Below are positions 7,825 through 16,054 of a DNA stretch of 64,000 nucleotides, piece after piece. Below the pieces are notes generated by a model. The model was not told where the DNA came from. It did no database searches and worked only from the letters and a program-made list of their open reading frames with translations. The translations under genes were made by a program, and so were the position numbers. The stretch is taken from positions 1,488,001-1,552,000 of the forward strand of contig OZ251484.1 in the NCBI GenBank assembly GCA_965242665.1, in the 5' to 3' direction. The stretch's first letter is position 1, and every line of letters begins with the position of its first letter. This DNA comes from VXLM01 sp965242665. Lineage in GTDB: Bacteria; Chloroflexota; Dehalococcoidia; Lucifugimonadales; VXLM01.

Positions 7825-9042
7825 CTACAACTCGAACGCCCCCTCCGCGGCGTCGACCACATGCCGCGCGATCTGCAAGCTCGACGTCGCAGCCGGCGAC
7901 GGCGCGTTGAGGACGTGCACAGCACGAGCGCCGCGCACGATCCGAAAGTCCTGCAAGAGATTCCCACCATCGTCGACGGCCTGCGCCCGCACTCCAGCAT
8001 TGGGGCGCCACAAATCCTCGCCCCGAATCTCCGGCAGCAACTTCTGCAGCGACCGAACGAAAGAACGCTTGAACAACGAACGGTACTGCTCCCGCAACCC
8101 AGTCGACCAATGCCCCATCGCCATGCGCCAAAATCCCCCATACGCCGCAGTCTCCACCGCGTCCCGCACATCGAACGACGCCTTCCCGTACCCCTCGCGC
8201 GCCAGCGCCAACACCGCGTTCGGACCTGCCTCCACGCTCCCATCGATCCGCTTCGTGAAATGCACACCCAAGAACGGCAACCGTGGATCAGGCACAGGAT
8301 AGATCAAACCATTTACGAGATGCCCCCGCTCCGGCCGCAAAGAATAATACTCCCCCCGAAACGGTATGATACGCAGACCCTCCCCCGCGCCCATCCACCG
8401 AGCCGCCCTGTCCGCGTGAAGCCCGGCGCAGTTGATGACGTTCCCCGCCCTGAACACGCCGCCCGTCGTTTCGAGATACACCCCGTCGCCGCGCGCCTCC
8501 ACGCCCAACACCCCCGTGCCAAGCCGAATCTCTCCCCCGTCCGCCGTGAAATCGTCGGCATACGCCCCGCAAACCCGCGCATAGTCCACGATCCCCGTCT
8601 CCGGCGACCATAGAGCCTTGATCCCCGCGGCGTGCGGCTCGATCTCCCGCAGACGCTCCTTGCCAATCAACTCCAACCCCTCTACCCCGTTGGCCGCCCC
8701 GCGCTCGAACAACCCATCCAGACGAGACGCCTCCTCCTCATCCGTCGCCGCAATCACCTTCCCGCACATCTCATAGTCGATGCCCCGCTCGTCGCAGTAC
8801 CGACGCAGCGCCCGGTTCCCCGCATAGCAGAAATTCGCCTTCTGCGAACCCGGCGCGTAGTATATCCCCGCATGGATGACCCCGCTGTTATGCCCCGTCT
8901 GATGCGACGCAAGCGCACCCTCCTTCTCCAAGACGACGAACCGCCGGCCAGGATGCCTCCGCGCCAGAGTCATCGCAGTCGCAAGACCGATGATCCCCCC
9001 TCCGATCACCGCAGCATCATATCGAGTCCCACTCTCACTCAT
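7825..9042 (-). CDS. lhgO: L-2-hydroxyglutarate oxidase-like FAD enzyme
   Basis: This FAD-dependent oxidoreductase of the DAO family matches LhgO (YgaF), which oxidises L-2-hydroxyglutarate to 2-oxoglutarate. Seen are the N-terminal dinucleotide motif AAVIGGGIIGLATA, then VLEKEGALASHQTGHNSGVIHAGIYY, split here only by wording (H-Q-T-G-H-N-S-G-V-I-H is typical of LhgO), YEMCGKVIAAT, PETGIVDY, VINCAGLHADR, RGEYYSL and PNAVLAL, ending RGARAVHVLNAPSPAATSS. The open frame extends to a TTG at 9060, but the ATG at 9042 places the FAD motif at the usual distance. It stands alone upstream of the 7.5 kb repeat array. Substrate preference is inferred from the family. Confidence 0.88.
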   Translation of the reverse strand: MSESGTRYDAAVIGGGIIGLATAMTLARRHPGRRFVVLEKEGALASHQTGHNSGVIHAGIYYAPGSQKANFCYAGNRALRRYCDERGIDYEMCGKVIAATDEEEASRLDGLFERGAANGVEGLELIGKERLREIEPHAAGIKALWSPETGIVDYARVCGAYADDFTADGGEIRLGTGVLGVEARGDGVYLETTGGVFRAGNVINCAGLHADRAARWMGAGEGLRIIPFRGEYYSLRPERGHLVNGLIYPVPDPRLPFLGVHFTKRIDGSVEAGPNAVLALAREGYGKASFDVRDAVETAAYGGFWRMAMGHWSTGLREQYRSLFKRSFVRSLQKLLPEIRGEDLWRPNAGVRAQAVDDGGNLLQDFRIVRGARAVHVLNAPSPAATSSLQIARHVVDAAEGAFEL

Positions 9043-9190
9043 TCGCAGCATCCGTGCCAAGTCGAAACGAATATGCCGCTATGATACCCCATGACAGATC
9101 CTCACACCGCGGCGGGTTGCCCGCACACCGGAAATCCCCCTCCCCGTCACTCCAGCCATGCAACAGTCTCCAAATGCGGAAACCTCCCCG

Positions 9191-9817
9191 TCACTCCACC
9201 CAGCGGTACAGCGCATCCAACCCGTAATACGCCGCATACGACACCGCGAAATACTTCACCATCTTCCCCAACAAGCAAGCGCCCACGAACCTCCAGAGAG
9301 AGTAGCGCAGAGACCCCGCCGCAAATCCAGCCGCATCGAAGAACGGATTCGGAGTCGCCGCAAACGCGAATATCGTCACCGCCCCACGCCTCTCGATCCA
9401 CCCCTGAACTCGCCGATACCACCGATTCCTCCCCAACGCACGCTCCACCGCGCCATGAGAACCCCGCCCAGCCAAATACCCCGAAACCTCCCCAATCGTC
9501 GACCCTGCAGCTCCAGACGCAGCAACCATATACGGCGCCCACCCAGGAATCGTCGCCCCCAAAATCGCCGCCCCAAGACCAGGCACAGGCAGCACGAACG
9601 TCCCGCTGCCAACCACATTCACCAAGAATATCCCCGCATACCCCCACTCATCCAACGACGCCAACCGATCCCGAAAGACCAACGCCGCCACAGTAACCGC
9701 CGCTATCGGCAAGAACGGCGCCGCAACCCACACCCACCGCACAAACCCCCGACCCGCGCGCCCCGACGCCGATTCACTCCGACCCTCCAACTCCTCCCCC
9801 GCACAGCCCCCGCTCAT
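9191..9817 (-). CDS. VTT-domain (DedA/YqaA-like) membrane protein
   Basis: The protein has several hydrophobic spans and the VTT/SNARE-assoc landmarks. These are GYAGIFLVNVVGSGTFVLPVPG, here read as F-[FL]-x-x-P-x-P-G, GAAGSTIGEVSGYLAGR (G-x-x-x-G-E-x-x-x-Y) and FAFAATPNPFFDAAGFAAG. DedA/YqaA proteins are inner membrane proteins, some of them lipid flippases. The frame is open further upstream, but the ATG at 9817 sits one base after the stop of the aminotransferase (TGA-G-ATG) and has GGAGG 13 nt upstream, which suggests translational coupling. Its role beside an aminotransferase is unclear. Confidence 0.8.
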   Translation of the reverse strand: MSGGCAGEELEGRSESASGRAGRGFVRWVWVAAPFLPIAAVTVAALVFRDRLASLDEWGYAGIFLVNVVGSGTFVLPVPGLGAAILGATIPGWAPYMVAASGAAGSTIGEVSGYLAGRGSHGAVERALGRNRWYRRVQGWIERRGAVTIFAFAATPNPFFDAAGFAAGSLRYSLWRFVGACLLGKMVKYFAVSYAAYYGLDALYRWVE

Positions 9818-9818
9818 C

Positions 9819-11156
9819 TCACCGCACCAACCTCCGAAACGGCTCCCGACCAATCTCCGCCTCCAACAACGTATCCAACTCCCCCTCCAACGCACGCATG
9901 ATCACACGCATCGACGCCTCCGCAGCATCCGCCGTAACCGCAATATCCTCATCCGTATGCGCCAACGTCGCCTTGAACGACGTCGGACAAAACACCCCCC
10001 GCTTCGACATCTCCTGAATGAACAGCGTATCGATCCCCTTCTTCATCGACGGATCCGGAACCTCGAACGACAACGTCGGCGCAGTATGAAGCCCCGTAAC
10101 CTCCGCAGCTATCCCCACCGAATCCACCGCACCCTGCAGCGCCGCCGCCATCTTCTCCCCAATCTCTCGAAACCGCTCCGTCGAATTCCGACGCTTCAAC
10201 TCAGTGATCGTCGACACAGACGCCGCAAGACCAATGTTGTCGCTCCAATACGAACTCGATATGAACATCCGGTCCGCAGGCTCCATCGCCTCACGCGAAC
10301 CCACCACACAACCCATCGCATACCCATTCGACATCGCCTTCGCAAACACCGACATATCCGGCGTCACCCCAAGCCACTCCTGAACGCTCCCCAACGATAT
10401 CCGCCACCCAGACGAAACCTCATCGAAGATCAGCAGCGCCCCATTCGCATGACACAACGCCTTCACCTCCTCCAAATACCCCTCCCTCGGACGCTCCGAA
10501 CGCATCGGCTCCATCATCACCGCCGCCACCTCCCCCTCATGCTCACCGAACAACCCCCGCAAATTCTCGATGTCCCCATAGATGAACGGAACCGCCGTCC
10601 CCGCCAACGCACGAGGAACCCCAATCGGCTCAATCCCCGCAAACGGAAACTCCCCAGACTCCGGATCCACCAAATAGTTCGCAGACTGATACCAATCATG
10701 CCAACCGTGATACCCCGAAAACAACACCTTGTCCCTCCCAGTCGCCCCCCGCGCTATCCGCACAGCCACCGCGCAAGACTCCCCTCCACCCTTCGTATAC
10801 CGCACCATCTCCGCGCTCGGAATCGTATCCACCAACAACTCCGCAAGCTCGATCTCCAACGGACTGTTCAACGTAAACAAACTCCCCCGACCCACCTGCT
10901 CCCGCACAGCGCCATCCACCACATCATCCGCATGACCCAAGATGATCGCCGTCACCGCGTTCACCCAGTCGATATACTCGTTCCCATCCACATCCACGAA
11001 CCGCGACCCCTTCGCACGCTCCGCATAGATCGGACTAATCGGATGAGCAAAACTGCTCGCCCTCCGACTAATCAACTGCGTCTTCCCCGGTATCAGCGTC
11101 TCCGCCCGCTCATACAACTCCAACGACCGTCCAACCCGACTCTCTCCCGATGCCAT
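9819..11156 (-). CDS. Class III PLP aminotransferase (glutamate-1-semialdehyde aminomutase-like)
   Basis: The protein of about 445 residues has the fold-type I, class III pattern. Seen are the N-terminal substrate region YERAETLIPG, GSRFVDVDGNEYIDW, the PLP-phosphate region SGYHGWHDW, LLIFDEVSSGWR (Asp contacting the PLP ring) and SVFAKAMSNGYAMG with the Schiff-base Lys. It looks like the HemL-related branch, but those enzymes usually have G-G-x-x-P-x-G after the Lys region, whereas here it is SNGYAMGCVVG, so a different amino donor or acceptor is likely. The ATG at 11156 follows an AAGGAGGG site 7 nt upstream; a GTG two codons earlier would sit on it. It is coupled to the VTT protein downstream. 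Confidence 0.85.
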   Translation of the reverse strand: MASGESRVGRSLELYERAETLIPGKTQLISRRASSFAHPISPIYAERAKGSRFVDVDGNEYIDWVNAVTAIILGHADDVVDGAVREQVGRGSLFTLNSPLEIELAELLVDTIPSAEMVRYTKGGGESCAVAVRIARGATGRDKVLFSGYHGWHDWYQSANYLVDPESGEFPFAGIEPIGVPRALAGTAVPFIYGDIENLRGLFGEHEGEVAAVMMEPMRSERPREGYLEEVKALCHANGALLIFDEVSSGWRISLGSVQEWLGVTPDMSVFAKAMSNGYAMGCVVGSREAMEPADRMFISSSYWSDNIGLAASVSTITELKRRNSTERFREIGEKMAAALQGAVDSVGIAAEVTGLHTAPTLSFEVPDPSMKKGIDTLFIQEMSKRGVFCPTSFKATLAHTDEDIAVTADAAEASMRVIMRALEGELDTLLEAEIGREPFRRLVR

Positions 11157-11280
11157 ACCCACTCCCTCCTTACAAGAAATCTCCCTCGCCCCTCATCCAC
11201 CACACACCCCATCACCCCCACATTCTACCACACCCCGCACAACAGCGCCCAAGCTCCCTGCTCCAATGTAAAAAGCGACG

Positions 11281-11550
11281 ATGTGTCTCCCGTCATTCCC
11301 ACCCACGTCTACGTCACTCCCGCACCGCCTACGTCATTCCCACCCATGTCTACGTCATTCCCGCGAAGGCGGGAATCTCCCCCTCATACCACACAACCCC
11401 CACGTCCGGCACATCCTGCACCGCCTCCCGTCATTCCCACACCCTCCACGTCACTCCTGCACCGCCCACGTCATTCCCACAACACACCCACGTCATTCCC
11501 GCGAAGGCGGGAATCTCCCCAATCGACAATCAGAAATCACAAATCATCAA
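11281..11550. repeat. REP-like palindromes plus AATCATCAATC-type repeats
   Basis: The gap 11157-11546 has no gene. It holds two full dyads (about 11353-11379 and 11491-11518) and several half-units (CGTCATTCCCAC or CGTCACTCCCGC) spaced about 20-25 nt apart. Directly after the second dyad is a short AT-richer run of AATC words (ATCGACAATCAGAAATC, AAATCATCAATC), the same class as at 21.86-22.02 kb. Confidence 0.8.
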
Positions 11551-12005
11551 TCCCCCTCCACCGCCTCATACACCCTCACCCCCCTCCTGCTCACAGCCCG
11601 CAGCCGTCCCTCCCTCTCCAACGACCGCATCGCCCCCTGAACCGCCGGCGCGCCATGCCTCCGAAACTTCCCCATGATCTTCCCCTGCGCCTTCGGACGC
11701 TCGCAATACTCCAACACCTGCTCCGCAAGCAAATCATCCACCTCAGGAAGCGCCGAACGCGGCACGACCAACGTAACCCCCGCGTTCCCATCCACATCCT
11801 CCCCAAACATGTACTCCAACCGACCCTCATGCCTCCGCAAGAACGCCCGCAAACGCTTCCGCAGCACGCCCCCCACCCCGCTCGCGCCGTACCCATGCAC
11901 CACCTCCAATCCTCCCCCAGACCGACGCAGCGCCCCGTTATACGCCTCAATGAACGCAGGCAGCGCCTCCGACCACGTCTGCCCATGCAAATCCAACGTC
12001 TCCAT
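11547..12005 (-). CDS. Smr-domain protein
   Basis: The 152-residue protein starts with an Smr (small MutS-related) domain. TLDLHGQTWSEAL carries the L-D-L-H-G motif, and LEVVHGYGASGVGGVLR matches the family's H-G-x-G-x-G-x-L-R loop. Smr domains are nucleases or nucleic-acid binding modules, found in MutS2 or alone, and some act on stalled ribosomes or mRNA. The C-terminal half (residues 80-152) is not recognised; it contains basic patches and could be a small winged-helix part (GKFRRHGAPAVQGAMRSLER). A GGGAG site lies near the ATG at 12005. It is the last gene of a minus-strand accessory block. Confidence 0.75.
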   Translation of the reverse strand: METLDLHGQTWSEALPAFIEAYNGALRRSGGGLEVVHGYGASGVGGVLRKRLRAFLRRHEGRLEYMFGEDVDGNAGVTLVVPRSALPEVDDLLAEQVLEYCERPKAQGKIMGKFRRHGAPAVQGAMRSLEREGRLRAVSRRGVRVYEAVEGD

Positions 12006-12072
12006 CACTCCCTACCCCCGCAAAACTACTCCGCCCCTACGCATCCACCCATCACTGCCCCAAATCTGCCCA

Positions 12073-12143
12073 CGCCACTCCCGCACCGCCTACGTCATTC
12101 CCACAACACTCACGTCATTCCCGCGAAGGCGGGAATCTCCCCC
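12073..12143. repeat. REP-like palindrome with half-units
   Basis: One complete dyad (about 12112-12139) is preceded by degenerate half-units (CCACTCCCGCACCGCCTACGT). It sits between the Smr and HEPN genes. Confidence 0.8.
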
Positions 12144-12160
12144 CCATACTACCACCCCCC

Positions 12161-12865
12161 TCACGGCCTGCACACCTTGCAACCCACAACATCCCGCCCC
12201 GTCTCCCCAGCCCGCCCAAAAGCATCCTCCCGAGAACCAAACGGCCCATGCCACTCATTCTCATGGACATTGATAGGACCGCGCTTCCTACCTTGCCAGT
12301 ACGTGCAAGTCTCCCTGTGAACCCGCGCATAGTTGTATATCTTCTCCTCGTACACCCCGTAACCCACGGCACTCCCATCCGGTGCCGGTTGCCGCGGCGG
12401 AACGCCCGGCTGCAGATTATCCCGTATCCTCTCCACCTCCCGCTTCTCCTCCTCCGCACCAATCCGCCCAAGCACCTCGGCAAAGTCTGTCAACCGACTC
12501 TCCACGTACCGCACGGACAAGTCTTTCCCACCCGGGTGCGAGGACTCGTTTCGCGCGTCCACGATCACGCGAACCAAGTTCAAAGACGACCGGTCGTGCT
12601 CAAACGCAGATCCGAAAACATCCTTCCAATAGAGGTCGACGATGTGGGGAATGGCGTTGAGGTCTATCGCCCCCTCGACCCCTTCTCCGCGCCGGCGGCG
12701 CCGTTGGAACGCCTTCCGCCCAGCATCATTCAAAGACGACCGTATCGCCTCCTCCGCCCCATCGCCGAAAACACACCGCATATGCCGCACGACGAACGCA
12801 CGCATCGCATCCCGAAAGATATCCACCGCCCGATTCAGCGCATCCCTATTCGGTCGCTCCCTCAT
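12161..12865 (-). CDS. HEPN (Swt1-type) protein with C-terminal Ada-like zinc module
   Basis: Residues 1-150 are all-helical and fit the Swt1-type HEPN pattern: FRDAMRAFVVRHMRCVFG, then LYWKDVFGSAF, then the catalytic-type motif ARNESSHPGG, where R-x4-H is the HEPN RNase signature. Residues 170-234 form a small zinc-binding module: VYEEKIYNYARVH, C of ETCTYW, EWHGPFGSREDAF and GCKVCRP at the extreme C-terminus. The last motif resembles the C-x-x-C-x-P of Ada-like zinc domains. The same module is inside the SPFH protein two genes upstream. HEPN RNases occur in toxin-antitoxin and antiphage systems, so a toxin or defence role is inferred. The ATG at 12865 is chosen; a GTG lies three codons upstream. 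Confidence 0.7.
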   Translation of the reverse strand: MRERPNRDALNRAVDIFRDAMRAFVVRHMRCVFGDGAEEAIRSSLNDAGRKAFQRRRRRGEGVEGAIDLNAIPHIVDLYWKDVFGSAFEHDRSSLNLVRVIVDARNESSHPGGKDLSVRYVESRLTDFAEVLGRIGAEEEKREVERIRDNLQPGVPPRQPAPDGSAVGYGVYEEKIYNYARVHRETCTYWQGRKRGPINVHENEWHGPFGSREDAFGRAGETGRDVVGCKVCRP

Positions 12866-12916
12866 CGTACTCACCAGCCGAACGCCTCCAACGAATACTC
12901 ACTCCCGCACCCTCCC

Positions 12917-12944
12917 CGTCATTCCCGCGTAGGCGGGAATCTCC
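12917..12944. repeat. REP-like palindrome
   Basis: One complete dyad with a GTAG centre lies between the HEPN gene and the 47-residue membrane protein gene. Confidence 0.85.
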
Positions 12945-13012
12945 CCACGGCCGGCACGCCCCTCACCCAACGCGCCGTCTCCGGCAACTACCCAAATATA
13001 AACGAGGCTGAC

Positions 13013-13156
13013 TCAGGACATCATGACACCGACGATACCAAACACGATGGCCAAGGCCCCTATTATGAGAAAAGCACCGCGGCCCCAGATCCTCCAACCA
13101 ATGGCAGCGATAAAAAGCCCCCCAACTATGGACAGTGCGAATGTGTCGTATCCCAT
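13013..13156 (-). CDS. 47-residue membrane protein
   Basis: ATG at 13156, TGA ending at 13013. The product begins MGYDTFALSIVGGLFIAAIG, followed by a basic turn (WRIWGRG) and a second hydrophobic segment (AFLIIGALAIVFGIVGVMM). It is a two-span hairpin with both ends outside and the basic turn in the cytoplasm by the positive-inside rule. It has an ideal AAAGGAGG site 5 nt before the ATG and a near-consensus promoter at 13206-13234. This support is stronger than for most genes in the window. The function is unknown. Its place between the HEPN-zinc gene and the SPFH-zinc gene suggests a shared role at the membrane. Confidence 0.72.
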   Translation of the reverse strand: MGYDTFALSIVGGLFIAAIGWRIWGRGAFLIIGALAIVFGIVGVMMS

Positions 13157-13205
13157 TTGATCCTCCTTTCCGATTTCAAGAATTTCTCCTGAACATTAGT
13201 AAGGA

Positions 13206-13234
13206 ATTATATACCAGCGCATCACAATAGTCAA
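13206..13234 (-). promoter_or_regulatory. Near-consensus sigma70 promoter
   Basis: On the minus strand TTGACT (13229-13234) and TATAAT (13206-13211) are exactly 17 nt apart. The start of the 47-residue membrane protein is 50 nt downstream. This is the best promoter match in the window and probably drives that gene and possibly the HEPN gene. Confidence 0.8.
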
Positions 13235-13404
13235 CCACGCAAGCATTGATCCATTTAATGTATTGGCGTAGGTTACCCCTACAAAACTCGCGGTACCTAC
13301 CCCCTTCCCTGACACATTCTCCAATAGAAAGGCTTTGAACTGTATAACATCTGCTTCCCTCTTTCAGAAAAGTAGAGCCCTACTCACCATAAACGCAATG
13401 CCTA

Positions 13405-15093
13405 CTATGGCAAGTAAGACGCAATCCGGGCTAGCGCGAACGGCATCGTCAATATGCAAATCAATAGAAGGAGTGCTGCTATCTTCAGAAATGCGTCTTT
13501 CTCTGTGGACACCCCGACTGACGCGGCGATTAAACTCAGAACGAATATCCCAGCGTATATCTGCAGCGGAAGAAGGGCCACAACAATGACCACAACAATG
13601 ACCACCCCCACCAGCACCCCGCAACCAGCGATATAATAACCTAGACTTAGTCCCTTATGGCCAGAATCCGAGACTTCATCCGTGGCGCTCGGACTCCTCT
13701 TCCAACTGCGAGGTGGGTTATTGCGTGAGATGACTTCATCCGTACCGCTTGGATTCCTCGGTCTCATGTCCGAGGAACTGCGGCGGCGCAAATGTTCCTG
13801 CCTGCGCGGCGGCGTATAGTACGACGCATTGGCCTGACCGCCGTGGTCTGGCGGCGGCTCGTTAGAAACCGCCCCCGAGTTCTCCCTCAATGTTCGAGAA
13901 ATCCGCACGTCAGCGCCCCCGTGCACACGTGCGAAAGAAATCCGATAGGTGACGTTTCTTCCGTCCAAATAATAAGACGTCCTACGCGAATGCGGATCGG
14001 TCGTATGAAACATGCGGTTGTATTTGGGTATCTGTTTCCTCACCCAATCCGGCACATTCTGCATAGATTTCCTTCCATTCTTGAACGAGTAACCAATCTC
14101 TTCCCACTCTCCATCGACGCTATGCGGCCTACATACCTTGCACCCTCGAACATCCTTTTGCCCCGTCGCCTCCGCCCTCCGAAACGCCTCCTCCAGAGAC
14201 CCATACGGCCCGTACCACTCGCTATCGCCCGGAATCCGCCCGCGCCCCATACCCGCGCCGTGATTGCAGTAACGACACCCCCCATCATGAACCTTCGCCT
14301 GACTGGTCACCCGATCCTCATACACCCAGTAACTGGAGCCAAGTGTCGGCGGTGTTGCGGGAGGTATCACAGGCGGGGCGGGCGAATCACGCCGCGGCTT
14401 GCGCTCGGTAACTTCGTCAACCTCATGCCGCCGCTTGATCTCCCGCAACTCCTCCTCATGCCGCCGCTCCCTAATCCGCTCCCGCTCCTCCGACGTCAAC
14501 CCCCAGTTCACCGTGAAATTGTCCAACCGCAGACCGTAGAACCGAATCGTCGACGCCAGCTCGATGTTCACCGACTCGTAGATCCCCCGAAACAACTCCC
14601 GATTCCCCCGCAACTCCTCCGCCGTGTACCTGTGAATATCCAACGCCAGCACCTTGTCCAACAACTCGTCCTTGATCACATCCGAAACGTCCCGCCTCGT
14701 GACGACACCGCTCCCCGGCCGCAGCTTCATCAGATGCTCCACGTTCTCCCGCACGACCCGCATCGTAAGGACAAGCCTCCCAGTCACCGCCTCGTCGTCC
14801 GACGTCAGCACCGGCTGCCCCAGCACGACGCCGTCATCAGGCTCCTCCCGATCCATCGGATCCATCAGCCAAAACGTCAGGGTAAACGGCGCAGTAGAAG
14901 CCACATACGTCCGAACCTCCCCCTTCCCAGGCAGATTTCGCTTCCCCGACTCGAACACGTCCACCACTTCCCCGTCCTGGATCACGATCCCAATCTGAAA
15001 GGGCATGACCGTCAGCGACCATCGCACGCCAAGGAACCCAGCGCTCGGCCACGCCTCCCGCAATATCGCATCGTCTCGCATTCCCTCGTTCAT
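13405..15093 (-). CDS. SPFH/band-7-like protein with embedded Ada-like zinc module and C-terminal spans
   Basis: From the ATG at 15093 (GGAGAGG site upstream) the protein is 562 residues. Residues 25-210 look like an SPFH domain: an N-terminal strand region (GIVIQDGEVVDVFESGKR), a central VLTMRVVRENVEHLM, DVSDVIKDELLDKVLA, and the ELASTIRFYGLRLDNF strand followed by a charged helix (EERERIRERRHEEELREI). A zinc module follows at about 255-324 (VYE ... AKVH ... CRYC ... EWYGPYGS ... GCKVCRP), nearly the same as in the HEPN protein. A disordered Pro/Arg/Ser stretch comes next, and two or three hydrophobic segments close the protein. SPFH proteins scaffold membrane microdomains. The combination with the zinc module is not one I know. 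Confidence 0.65.
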   Translation of the reverse strand: MNEGMRDDAILREAWPSAGFLGVRWSLTVMPFQIGIVIQDGEVVDVFESGKRNLPGKGEVRTYVASTAPFTLTFWLMDPMDREEPDDGVVLGQPVLTSDDEAVTGRLVLTMRVVRENVEHLMKLRPGSGVVTRRDVSDVIKDELLDKVLALDIHRYTAEELRGNRELFRGIYESVNIELASTIRFYGLRLDNFTVNWGLTSEERERIRERRHEEELREIKRRHEVDEVTERKPRRDSPAPPVIPPATPPTLGSSYWVYEDRVTSQAKVHDGGCRYCNHGAGMGRGRIPGDSEWYGPYGSLEEAFRRAEATGQKDVRGCKVCRPHSVDGEWEEIGYSFKNGRKSMQNVPDWVRKQIPKYNRMFHTTDPHSRRTSYYLDGRNVTYRISFARVHGGADVRISRTLRENSGAVSNEPPPDHGGQANASYYTPPRRQEHLRRRSSSDMRPRNPSGTDEVISRNNPPRSWKRSPSATDEVSDSGHKGLSLGYYIAGCGVLVGVVIVVVIVVALLPLQIYAGIFVLSLIAASVGVSTEKDAFLKIAALLLLICILTMPFALARIASYLP

Positions 15094-15251
15094 ATCGCCT
15101 CTCCAGTCATTCCTACCACTTGCCTGCCCCAACCCTCCCCCCAGTCACACGGCCCGGCCATCCCACCGCCCCGGCACAGGCCGGAGCCCGGCCCCCGCCG
15201 AACTCCCACGCACGCCAGAGCGGCGAAACACCGATCCCTGCCGTCATTCCC

Positions 15252-15815
15252 TCAAACGCGCGAACCTACCCCATCGCCCTCCGCCTTCTCCCGCGCCGCA
15301 AGCTCGATCTCCGCCCGCGCACGGTCGAACTCCGCGCCCCGCTCGAACTTCACATCGTCCGCGTCCGGCTCCAACATGCGCACGATAGTCTCCAGCTTGT
15401 TACCCGACTCCTTCGTGCTGACCGCGATCGCATCCAACTGATCCTCCAGCGCCTCCTCGTCCAACTCGTTGATCCGCTTCCAAACCCCACGCTTCTCCAA
15501 CTCCCGCTTCATCCGAAGCACGTCCATCGCAGCATCCAACGCCGCCATCCGCGTAATCGTCCGCTGCAAATCCGCCTCCGACCTCGTCTTCCGCTTGGAC
15601 GCGATCGACATCTGGTACGCATGAACATCACGCTCCGCACTGCCCACGCCCGGATCCGAAGCCAACCCCAACCGCCGGTCGTACTCCTCCTGCAGCCGCT
15701 TGATACCCCGCAACTGCTTGTCCTGCTCCACCTCCTGAACAGCCCGCTCCTTCCGCAACTCCCCCATCTTCAGATCCTCCAACCTCTTCGCCCTGCCAAA
15801 TCCCAGTATCCCCAT
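15252..15815 (-). CDS. Coiled-coil protein (PspA/Snf7-like layout)
   Basis: This 187-residue, highly charged, mostly helical protein has no Cys. Heptad-like stretches include LEDLKMGELRKERAVQEV, DKQLRGIKRLQEEYDRRL, LDAAMDVLRMKRELEKR and INELDEEALEDQLDAIA. The layout, a short N-terminal amphipathic part followed by long hairpin helices, resembles PspA/Vipp1 or ESCRT-III (Snf7) proteins, which act with membranes, but no family signature is certain. A GGAGGAG site precedes the ATG at 15815. It lies directly upstream of the SPFH gene, and PspA-like and SPFH proteins are known to co-occur, which supports a membrane-associated partner role by inference. Confidence 0.55.
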   Translation of the reverse strand: MGILGFGRAKRLEDLKMGELRKERAVQEVEQDKQLRGIKRLQEEYDRRLGLASDPGVGSAERDVHAYQMSIASKRKTRSEADLQRTITRMAALDAAMDVLRMKRELEKRGVWKRINELDEEALEDQLDAIAVSTKESGNKLETIVRMLEPDADDVKFERGAEFDRARAEIELAAREKAEGDGVGSRV

Positions 15816-15886
15816 GTCATCTCCTCCTTTTCTCGTTCTTCGTCCTACGTTCTCGCCGCGTTCGCGCTATGTTCTCGCCCCCCATC

Positions 15887-16050
15887 ATTCCCACACCCGT
15901 CTACGTCATTCCCGCGTAGGCGGGAATCCACACCCCCCGTCATTCCCTTCGCCATCCCGGTCGTCCCCTTTCTCCAACGTCATTCCCACACCCGTCTACG
16001 TTATTCCCGCACCCACCCCCGTCATTCCCGCGCAGGCGGGAATCCACGCC
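15887..16050. repeat. REP-like palindromes and half-units
   Basis: Two full dyads (about 15904-15929 and 16021-16044) are joined by three half-units. It lies between the coiled-coil and HTH genes, and one dyad abuts the 3' end of the HTH gene. Confidence 0.85.
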
Positions 16051-16054
16051 CCCA

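Noticed and set aside
9957..12320. Plus-strand open frame of 787 codons
   Set aside because: Arg/Pro/His-rich shadow of the minus-strand aminotransferase and Smr genes; no domain, no ribosome site, and it runs through repeat arrays.
13792..15441. Plus-strand open frame of 549 codons
   Set aside because: Shadow of the minus-strand SPFH gene, with Arg/Pro-rich composition and no motif.
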